NCBI GenBank assembly: GCA_947044405.1
Contig: CAMRHE010000463.1
Location: forward strand, 430,501 to 494,500
Length of the DNA: 64,000 nt
Direction of reading: 5' to 3'
Origin: Leptodactylus fallax
Lineage: Eukaryota > Chordata > Amphibia > Anura > Leptodactylidae
The notes beneath the pieces are model-generated. The model searched no databases. It was not told where the DNA came from and saw only the letters and a program-made list of their open reading frames with translations. Position 1 is the stretch's first letter. The number at the start of each line of letters is the position of its first letter. A program made the translations under genes and the position numbers. Shown here piece after piece: positions 53,981 to 64,000 of the stretch.

Positions 53981-55732
53981 GTACACAGTCTAGCACCAGC
54001 TATGTAGTATACAGTACAGTACACAGTCTAGCACCAGCTATGTAGTATACAGTACAGTACACAGTCTAGCACCAGCTATGTAGTATACAGTACAGTACAC
54101 AGTCTAGCACCAGCTATGTAGTATACAGTACAGTACACAGTCTAGCACCAGCTATGTAGTATACAGTACAGTACACAGTCTAGCACCAGCTATGTAGTAT
54201 ACAGTACAGTACACAGTCTAGCACCAGCTATGTAGTATACAGTACAGTACACAGTCTAGCACCAGATATGTAGTATACAGATCCCTCCAGTACACAGTCT
54301 AGCACCAGCTATGTAGTATACAGTACAGTACACAGTCTAGCACCAGCTATGTAGTATACAGTACAGTACACAGTCTAGCATCAGCTATGTAGTATACAGT
54401 ACAGTACACAGTCTAGCACCAGCTATGTAGTATACAGTACAGTACACAGTCTAGCACCAGCTATGTAGTATACAGTACAGTACACAGTCTAGCACCAGCT
54501 ATGTAGTATACAGTACAGTACACAGTCTAGCACCAGCTATGTAGTATACAGTACAGTACACAGTCTAGCACCAGCTATGTAGTATACAGTACAGTACACA
54601 GTCTAGCACCAGCTATGTAGTATACAGTACAGTACACAGTCTAGCACCAGCTATGTAGTATACAGTACAGTACACAGTCTAGCACCAGCTATGTAGTATA
54701 CAGTACAGTACACAATCTAGCACCAGCTATGTAGTATACAGTACAGTACACAGTCTAGCACCAGCTATGTAGTATACAGTACAGTACACAGTCTAGCATC
54801 AGCTATGTAGTATACAGTACAGTACACAGTCTAGCACCAGCTATGTAGTATACAGTACAGTACACAGTCTAGCACCAGCTATGTAGTATACAGATCCCTT
54901 TAGCACAGTCTAGCACCAGCTATGTAGTATACAGTACAGTACACAGTCTAGCATCAGCTATGTAGTATACAGTACAGTACACAGTCTAGCATCAGCTATG
55001 TAGTATACAGTACAGTACACAGTCTAGCACCAGCTATGTAGTATACAGTACAGTACACAGTCTAGCACCAGCTATGTAGTATACAGATCCCTTTAGTACA
55101 CAGTCTAGCACCAGCTATGTAGTATACAGTACAGTACACAGTCTAGCATCAGCTATGTAGTATACAATACAGTACACAGTCTAGCACCAGCTATGTAGTA
55201 TACAGTACAGTACACAGTCTAGCACCAGCTATGTAGTATACAGTACAGTACACAGTCTAGCACCAGCTATGTAGTATACAGTACAGTACACAGTCTAGCA
55301 CCAGCTATGTAGTATACAGATCCCTCCAGTACACAGTCTAGCACCAGCTATGTAGTATACAGTACAGTACACAGTCTAGCACCAGCTATGTAGTATACAG
55401 TACAGTACACAGTCTAGCACCAGCTATGTAGTATACAGTACAGTACACAGTCTAGCACCAGCTATGTAGTATACAGTACAGTACACAGTCTAGCACCAGC
55501 TATGTAGTATACAGTACAGTACACAGTCTAGCACCAGCTATGTAGTATACAGTACAGTACACAGTCTAGCACCAGCTATGTAGTATACAGTACAGTACAC
55601 AGTCTAGCACCAGCTATGTAGTATACAGTACAGTACACAGTCTAGCACCAGCTATGTAGTATACAGTACAGTACACAGTCTAGCACCAGCTATGTAGTAT
55701 ACAGATCCCTCTAGTACACAGTCTAGCACCAG

Positions 55733-56682
55733 CTATGTAGTATACAGTACAGTACACAGTCTAGCACCAGCTATGTAGTATACAGTACAGTACACAGTCT
55801 AGCACCAGCTATGTAGTATACAGTACAGTACACAGTCTAGCACCAGCTATGTAGTATACAGTACAGTACACAGTCTAGCACCAGCTATGTAGTATACAGT
55901 ACAGTACACAGTCTAGCACCAGCTATGTAGTATACAGTACAGTACACAGTCTAGCACCAGCTATGTAGTATACAGTACAGTACACAGTCTAGCACCAGCT
56001 ATGTAGTATACAGTACAGTACACAGTCTAGCACCAGCTATGTAGTATACAGTACAGTACACAGTCTAGCACCAGCTATGTAGTATACAGTACAGTACACA
56101 GTCTAGCACCAGCTATGTAGTATACAGTACAGTACACAGTCTAGCACCAGCTATGTAGTATACAGTACAGTACACAGTCTAGCACCAGCTATGTAGTATA
56201 CAGTACAGTACACAGTCTAGCACCAGCTATGTAGTATACAGTACAGTACACAGTCTAGCACCAGCTATGTAGTATACAGTACAGTACACAGTCTAGCACC
56301 AGCTATGTAGTATACAGTACAGTACACAGTCTAGCACCAGCTATGTAGTATACAGTACAGTACACAGTCTAGCACCAGCTATGTAGTATACAGTACAGTA
56401 CACAGTCTAGCACCAGCTATGTAGTATACAGTACAGTACACAGTCTAGCACCAGCTATGTAGTATACAGTACAGTACACAGTCTAGCACCAGCTATGTAG
56501 TATACAGTACAGTACACAGTCTAGCACCAGCTATGTAGTATACAGTACAGTACACAGTCTAGCACCAGCTATGTAGTATACAGTACAGTACACAGTCTAG
56601 CACCAGCTATGTAGTATACAGTACAGTACACAGTCTAGCACCAGCTATGTAGTATACAGTACAGTACACAGTCTAGCACCAG
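55733..56682. repeat. Array 2 homogenised run, 25 identical 38-bp units
   Basis: Twenty-five successive units (exactly 950 bp) read the same. The run lies between a long-form unit at about 55690-55732 and another starting at 56683. It is the longest run without variation that I found in the window. Confidence 0.9.
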
Positions 56683-57464
56683 CTATGTAGTATACAGATC
56701 CCTCTAGTACACAGTCTAGCACCAGCTATGTAGTATACAGTACAGTACACAGTCTAGCACCAGCTATGTAGTATACAGTACAGTACACAGTCTAGCACCA
56801 GCTATGTAGTATACAGATACCTCTAGTACACAGTCTAGCACCAGCTATGTAGTATACAGTACAGTACACAGTCTAGCATCAGGTATGTAGTATACAGTAC
56901 AGTACACAGTCAAGCACCAGCTATGTAGTATACAGTACAGTACACAGTCTAGCACCAGCTATGTAGTATACAGTACAGTACACAGTCTAGCACCAGCTAT
57001 GTAGTATACAGTACAGTACACAGTCTAGCACCAGCTATGTAGTATACAGTACAGTACACAGTCTAGCATCAGGTATGTAGTATACAGATCCCTCTAGTAC
57101 ACAGTCTAGCACCAGCTATGTAGTATACAGTACAGTACACAGTCTAGCACCAGCTATGTAGTATACAGTACAGTACACAGTCTAGCACCAGCTATGTAGT
57201 ATACAGTACAGTACACAGTCTAGCACCAGCTATGTAGTATACAGTACAGTACACAGTCTAGCACCAGCTATGTAGTATACAGATCCCTCTAGTACACAGT
57301 CTAGCACCAGCTATGTAGTATACAGTACAGTACACAGTCTAGCACCAGCTATGTAGTATACAGTACAGTACACAGTCTAGCACCAGCTATGTAGTATACA
57401 GTACAGTACACAGTCTAGCACCAGCTATGTAGTATACAGTACAGTACACAGTCTAGCACCAGCT

Positions 57465-58195
57465 ATGTAGTATACAGATCCCTCCAGTACACAGTCTAGC
57501 ACCAGCTATGTAGTATACAGTACAGTACACAGTCTAGCACCAGCTATGTAGTATACAGATCCCTCCAGTACACAGTCTAGCACCAGCTATGTAGTATACA
57601 GTACAGTACACAGTCTAGCACCAGCTATGTAGTATACAGATCCCTCCAGTACACAGTCTAGCACCAGCTATGTAGTATACAGTACAGTACACAGTCTAGC
57701 ACCAGCTATGTAGTATACAGTACAGTACACAGTCTAGCACCAGCTATGTAGTATACAGATACCCAGTACACAGTCTAGCACCAGCTATGTAGTATACAGT
57801 ACAGTACACAGTCTAGCACCAGCTATGTAGTATACAGTACAGTACACAGTCTAGCACCAGCTATGTAGTATACAGATCCCTCTAGTACACAGTCTAGCAC
57901 CAGCTATGTAGTATACAGTACAGTACACAGTCTAGCACCAGCTATGTAGTATACAGTACAGTACACAGTCTAGCACCAGCTATGTAGTATACAGATCCCT
58001 CCAGTACACAGTCTAGCACCAGCTATGTAGTATACAGTACAGTACACAGTCTAGCACCAGCTATGTAGTATACAGTACAGTACACAGTCTAGCACCAGCT
58101 ATGTAGTATACAGTACAGTACACAGTCTAGCATCAGGTATGTAGTATACAGATCCCTCTAGTACACAGTCTAGCATCAGGTATGTAGTATACAGT
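57465..58195. repeat. Array 2 block R, copy 2
   Basis: This is the second copy of the long-form spacing pattern found at 50490-51260. The fourth long-form unit has the shortened core GATACCCAGTAC here (57758), where copy 1 has TCCCTCTAG (50821). A unit with TGTAGAATAC follows near 58225; a similar unit occurs near 51440 after copy 1. Confidence 0.87.
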
Positions 58196-59762
58196 ACAGT
58201 ACACAGTCTAGCATCAGCTATGTAGAATACAGTACAGTACACAGTCTAGCACCAGCTATGTAGTATACAGTACAGTACACAGTCTAGCACCAGCTATGTA
58301 GTATACAGTACAGTACACAGTCTAGCACCAGCTATGTAGTATACAGTACAGTACACAGTCTAGCACCAGCTATGTAGTATACAGTACAGTACACAGTCTA
58401 GCATCAGCTATGTAGTATACAGTACAGTACACAGTCTAGCATCAGCTATGTAGTATACAGTCCCTACAGTACACAGTCTAGCACCAGCTATGTAGTATAC
58501 AGTACAGTACACAGTCTAGCACCAGCTATGTAGTATACAGTACAGTACACAGTCTAGCACCAGCTATGTAGTATACAGTACAGTACACAGTCTAGCATCA
58601 GCTATGTGGTATACAGTACAGTACACAGTCTAGCATCAGCTATGTAGTATACAGTACAGTACACAGTCTAGCATCAGCTATGTAGTATACAGTACAGTAC
58701 ACAGTCTAGCATCAGGTATGTAGTATACAGTACAGTACACAGTCTAGCACCAGCTATGTAGTATACAGTACAGTACACAGTCTAGCACCAGCTATGTAGT
58801 ATACAGTACAGTACACAGTCTAGCACCAGCTATGTAGTATACAGTACAGTACACAGTCTAGCACCAGCTATGTAGTATACAGTACAGTACACAGTCTAGC
58901 ACCAGCTATGTAGTATACAGTACAGTACACAGTCTAGCACCAGCTATGTAGTATACAGTACAGTACACAGTCTAGCACCAGCTATGTAGTATACAGTACA
59001 GTACACAGTCTAGCACCAGCTATGTAGTATACAGTACAGTACACAGTCTAGCACCAGCTATGTAGTATACAGTACAGTACACAGTCTAGCACCAGCTATG
59101 TAGTATACAGTCCCTCTAGTACACAGTCTAGCACCAGCTATGTAGTATACAGTACAGTACACAGTCTAGCACCAGCTATGTAGTATACAGATCCCTCCAG
59201 TACACAGTCTAGCACCAGCTATGTAGTATACAGTACAGTACACAGTCTAGCACCAGCTATGTAGTATACAGATCCCTACAGTACACAGTCTAGCACCAGC
59301 TATGTAGTATACAGTACAGTACACAGTCTAGCACCAGCTATGTAGTATACAGTACAGTACACAGTCTAGCACCAGCTATGTAGTATACAGTACAGTACAC
59401 AGTCTAGCACCAGCTATGTAGTATACAGTACAGTACACAGTCTAGCACCAGCTATGTAGTATACAGTACAGTACACAGTCTAGAACCAGCTATGTAGTAT
59501 ACAGATCCCTACAGTACACAGTCCTAGCACCAGCTATGTAGTATACAGTACAGTACACAGTCTAGCACCAGCTATGTAGTATACAGTACAGTACACAGTC
59601 TAGCACCAGCTATGTAGTATACAGTACAGTACACAGTCTAGCATCAGCTATGTAGTATACAGTACAGTACACAGTCTAGCACCAGCTATGTAGTATACAG
59701 TACAGTACACAGTCTAGCACCAGCTATGTAGTATACAGATACAGTACACAGTCTAGCACCAG

Positions 59763-60674
59763 CTATGTAGTATACAGTACAGTACACAGTCTAGCACCAG
59801 CTATGTAGTATACAGTACAGTACACAGTCTAGCACCAGCTATGTAGTATACAGTACAGTACACAGTCTAGCACCAGCTATGTAGTATACAGTACAGTACA
59901 CAGTCTAGCACCAGCTATGTAGTATACAGTACAGTACACAGTCTAGCACCAGCTATGTAGTATACAGTACAGTACACAGTCTAGCACCAGCTATGTAGTA
60001 TACAGTACAGTACACAGTCTAGCACCAGCTATGTAGTATACAGTACAGTACACAGTCTAGCACCAGCTATGTAGTATACAGTACAGTACACAGTCTAGCA
60101 CCAGCTATGTAGTATACAGTACAGTACACAGTCTAGCACCAGCTATGTAGTATACAGTACAGTACACAGTCTAGCACCAGCTATGTAGTATACAGTACAG
60201 TACACAGTCTAGCACCAGCTATGTAGTATACAGTACAGTACACAGTCTAGCACCAGCTATGTAGTATACAGTACAGTACACAGTCTAGCACCAGCTATGT
60301 AGTATACAGTACAGTACACAGTCTAGCACCAGCTATGTAGTATACAGTACAGTACACAGTCTAGCACCAGCTATGTAGTATACAGTACAGTACACAGTCT
60401 AGCACCAGCTATGTAGTATACAGTACAGTACACAGTCTAGCACCAGCTATGTAGTATACAGTACAGTACACAGTCTAGCACCAGCTATGTAGTATACAGT
60501 ACAGTACACAGTCTAGCACCAGCTATGTAGTATACAGTACAGTACACAGTCTAGCACCAGCTATGTAGTATACAGTACAGTACACAGTCTAGCACCAGCT
60601 ATGTAGTATACAGTACAGTACACAGTCTAGCACCAGCTATGTAGTATACAGTACAGTACACAGTCTAGCACCAG
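59763..60674. repeat. Array 2 homogenised run, 24 identical 38-bp units
   Basis: Twenty-four successive units (exactly 912 bp) read the same. On the left is a 39-bp unit with one extra A in its core (GATACAG, about 59738). On the right is a long-form unit with the ATCCCTAC variant. Confidence 0.9.
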
Positions 60675-63300
60675 CTATGTAGTATACAGATCCCTACAGT
60701 ACACAGTCTAGCACCAGCTATGTAGTATACAGTACAGTACACAGTCTAGCACCAGCTATGTAGTATACAGTACAGTACACAGTCTAGCACCAGCTATGTA
60801 GTATACAGTACAGTACACAGTCTAGCACCAGCTATGTAGTATACAGTACAGTACACAGTCTAGCACCAGCTATGTAGTATACAGTACAGTACACAGTCTA
60901 GCACCAGCTATGTAGTATACAGTACAGTACACAGTCTAGCACCAGCTATGTAGTATACAGTACCCAGTACACAGTCTAGCACCAGCTATGTAGTATACAG
61001 TACAGTACACAGTCTAGCACCAGCTATGTAGTATACAGTACAGTACACAGTCTAGCACCAGCTATGTAGTATACAGTACAGTACACAGTCTAGCACCAGC
61101 TATGTAGTATACAGTACAGTACACAGTCTAGCACCAGCTATGTAGTATACAGTACAGTACACAGTCTAGCACCAGCTATGTAGTATACAGTACAGTACAC
61201 AGTCTAGCACCAGCTATGTAGTATACAGTACAGTACACAGTCTAGCATCAGCTATGTAGTATACAGTACAGTACACAGTCTAGCACCAGCTATGTAGTAT
61301 ACAGTACAGTACACAGTCTAGCACCAGCTATGTAGTATACAGTACAGTACACAGTCTAGCACCAGCTATGTAGTATACAGTACAGTACACAGTCTAGCAC
61401 CAGCTATGTAGTATACAGTACAGTACACAGTCTAGCACCAGCTATGTAGTATACAGTACAGTACACAGTCTAGCACCAGCTATGTAGTATACAGTACAGT
61501 ACACAGTCTAGCACCAGCTATGTAGTATACAGTACAGTACACAGTCTAGCACCAGCTATGTAGTATACAGTACAGTACACAGTCTAGCACCAGCTATGTA
61601 GTATACAGTACAGTACACAGTCTAGCACCAGCTATGTAGTATACAGATCCCTCTAGTACACAGTCTAGCACCAGCTATGTAGTATACAGTACAGTACACA
61701 GTCTAGCACCAGCTATGTAGTATACAGTACAGTACACAGTCTAGCACCAGCTATGTAGTATACAGTACAGTACACAGTCTAGCACCAGCTATGTAGTATA
61801 CAGTACAGTACACAGTCTAGCACCAGCTATGTAGTATACAGTACAGTACACAGTCTAGCACCAGCTATGTAGTATACAGTACAGTACACAGTCTAGCACC
61901 AGCTATGTAGTATACAGTACAGTACACAGTCTAGCACCAGCTATGTAGTATACAGTACAGTACACAGTCTAGCACCAGCTATGTAGTATACAGTACAGTA
62001 CACAGTCTAGCACCAGCTATGTAGTATACAGTACAGTACACAGTCTAGCACCAGCTATGTAGTATACAGTACAGTACACAGTCTAGCACCAGCTATGTAG
62101 TATACAGATCCCTCTAGTACACAGTCTAGCACCAGCTATGTAGTATACAGTACAGTACACAGTCTAGCACCAGCTATGTAGTATACAGTACAGTACACAG
62201 TCTAGCACCAGCTATGTAGTATACATACAGTACAGTACACAGTCTAGCACCAGCTATGTAGTATACAGTACAGTACACAGTCTAGCACCAGCTATGTAGT
62301 ATACAGCTACAGTACACAGTCTAGCACCAGCTATGTAGTATACAGTACAGTACACAGTCTAGCACCAGCTATGTAGTATACAGTACAGTACACAGTCTAG
62401 CACCAGCTATGTAGTATACAGTACAGTACACAGTCTAGCACCAGCTATGTAGTATACAGTACAGTACACAGTCTAGCACCAGCTATGTAGTATACAGTAC
62501 AGTACACAGTCTAGCACCAGCTATGTAGTATACAGTACAGTACACAGTCTAGCACCAGCTATGTAGTATACAGTACAGTACACAGTCTAGCACCAGCTAT
62601 GTAGTATACAGTACAGTACACAGTCTAGCACCAGCTATGTAGTATACAGTACAGTACACAGTCTAGCACCAGCTATGTAGTATACAGTACAGTACACAGT
62701 CTAGCACCAGCTATGTAGTATACAGATCCCTCTAGTACACAGTCTAGCACCAGCTATGTAGTATACAGTACAGTACACAGTCTAGCACCAGCTATGTAGT
62801 ATACAGTACAGTACACAGTCTAGCACCAGCTATGTAGTATACAGTACAGTACACAGTCTAGCACCAGCTATGTAGTATACAGTACAGTACACAGTCTAGC
62901 ACCAGCTATGTAGTATACAGTACAGTACACAGTCTAGCACCAGCTATGTAGTATACAGTACAGTACACAGTCTAGCACCAGCTATGTAGTATACAGATCC
63001 CTCTAGTACACAGTCTAGCACCAGCTATGTAGTATACAGTACAGTACACAGTCTAGCACCAGCTATGTAGTATACAGTACAGTACACAGTCTAGCACCAG
63101 CTATGTAGTATACAGTACAGTACACAGTCTAGCACCAGCTATGTAGTATACAGTACAGTACACAGTCTAGCACCAGCTATGTAGTATACAGTACAGTACA
63201 CAGTCTAGCACCAGCTATGTAGTATACAGTACAGTACACAGTCTAGCACCAGCTATGTAGTATACAGTACAGTACACAGTCTAGCACCAGCTATGTAGTA

Positions 63301-63440
63301 TACAGATCCCCAGTACACAGTCTAGCACCAGCTATGTAGTATACAGTACAGTACACAGTCTAGCACCAGCTATGTAGTATACAGTACAGTACACAGTCTA
63401 GCACCAGCTATGTAGTATACAGATACACCTCCAGTACACA
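63301..63440. repeat. Array 2 units with unusual core lengths
   Basis: Two long-form derivatives occur close together. One has GATCCCCAGTAC near 63305 (shortened) and the other GATACACCTCCAGTAC near 63422 (lengthened). They show that the variable part of the long form changes length by several bases, while the flanking GTATACAG and AGTACACAG stay fixed. Confidence 0.85.
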
Positions 63441-64000
63441 GTCTAGCACCAGCTATGTAGTATACAGTACAGTACACAGTCTAGCACCAGCTATGTAGTA
63501 TACAGTACAGTACACAGTCTAGCACCAGCTATGTAGTATACAGTACAGTACACAGTCTAGCACCAGCTATGTAGTATACAGTACAGTACACAGTCTAGCA
63601 CCAGCTATGTAGTATACAGTACAGTACACAGTCTAGCACCAGCTATGTAGTATACAGTACAGTACACAGTCTAGCACCAGCTATGTAGTATACAGTACAG
63701 TACACAGTCTAGCACCAGCTATGTAGTATACAGATCCCTCTAGTACACAGTCTAGCATCAGGTATGTAGTATACAGTACAGTACACAGTCTAGCACCAGC
63801 TATGTAGTATACAGTACAGTACACAGTCTAGCACCAGCTATGTAGTATACAGTACAGTACACAGTCTAGCACCAGCTATGTAGTATACAGTACAGTACAC
63901 AGTCCAGCACCAGCTATGTAGTATACAGTACAGTACACAGTCTAGCACCAGCTACCATGTAGTATACAGTACAGTACACAGTCTAGCACCAGCTATGTAG

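Larger units (their letters stand above)
44323..64000. repeat. Array 2: 38-bp CpG-free satellite, about 510 copies
   Basis: A second tandem array runs from the junction to the end of the window and is still in progress at base 64000. A typical monomer is 51666-51703 (38 bp). It begins CTATGTAGTATACAGTACAG and ends AGTCTAGCACCAG. Its core is an internal ACAGT-type short repeat. Base counts are A13 C9 G7 T9, about 42% G+C, and the unit contains no CpG. Each unit carries GTATAC, CTAG and AGCT once. A longer form, usually 43 bp (for example 44323-44365), replaces the TA of the core with ATCCCTC. I count about 59 such units among roughly 510. The 38-bp period is not a multiple of three and every unit contains TAG, so no long open frame exists on either strand. 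I do not recognise the family by name. Confidence 0.98.

Noticed and set aside
1..64000. CRISPR array
   Set aside because: Units abut with no unique spacers between them, the arrays are far too long and varied, and no cas-like gene is present.
44323..64000. Telomere or subtelomeric short repeat
   Set aside because: The unit is 38 bp and has no TTAGGG-type motif. Subtelomeric position cannot be judged from this window.
1..64000. Known centromeric satellite (alpha-like, with a CENP-B box)
   Set aside because: Unit lengths of 72 and 38 bp and the sequences do not match families that I can recall, and I see no CENP-B-box-like word. A centromeric role is possible but not supported.
44323..64000. 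Functional palindrome around GTATAC in array 2
   Set aside because: Beyond the 6-bp core the arms mismatch at the next base, so it gives no convincing hairpin or operator.
1..64000. Nucleosome phasing from the unit lengths (2 x 72 or 5 x 38 bp)
   Set aside because: The numbers lie near nucleosomal lengths, but many unit sizes would, and nothing in the sequence shows positioning.

Overview
The window contains no gene that I can support. It is made entirely of two satellite (tandem-repeat) arrays that abut directly, and no unique sequence is visible anywhere in the 64 kb. Tens of kilobases of short-unit satellite point to a nuclear eukaryotic genome assembled from long reads. Variation in the first array is dominated by CpG-to-TpG/CpA changes, which suggests germline CpG methylation and fits a vertebrate. 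I see no diagnostic gene or transposon that would fix the taxon, so the organism stays open.

Array 1 (1-44322) is a head-to-tail array of a 72-bp unit, about 613 copies, already in progress at base 1. The unit is about 57% G+C, T-poor on the + strand, and carries 4-5 CpG sites and one G6-G7 run. Neighbouring monomers differ from each other, but strings of monomers recur far away in the same order. The array is therefore a higher-order-repeat (HOR) mosaic. The clearest case is a super-repeat of about 6 kb (82-84 monomers) present in two complete and one incomplete consecutive copies (24597-30520, 30521-36586, 36587 to about 41990). Earlier relatives of its leading segment lie at 2332 and 13604. 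A second composite with periods of 3976, 3106 and 4839 bp occupies about 5.3-18.2 kb. A further block near 1.0-2.3 kb recurs 22.33 kb downstream. The last 2.3 kb before the junction shows none of these landmarks.

Array 2 (44323-64000) is a 38-bp unit, about 510 copies, about 42% G+C and essentially free of CpG. It still runs at the end of the window. About one unit in nine is a longer form, usually 43 bp, in which the TA of the core is replaced by a stretch of the type ATCCCTC. Unlike array 1, it contains long runs of identical neighbours (20, 25 and 24 units), together with several block duplications 7-9 kb apart.

The junction at 44322/44323 is sharp and shows at most 2 bp of shared sequence. 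The last array-1 monomer is degenerate. The first two array-2 units are both the 43-bp form.

The many long open frames in array 1, on both strands, follow from a 72-bp period being exactly 24 codons. They are not annotated as genes. No RNA genes, CRISPR array, transposon, promoter or origin could be supported. The interest of the window lies in satellite architecture: a very large HOR, two adjacent arrays evolving in different modes, and a CpG-dense array against a CpG-free one.
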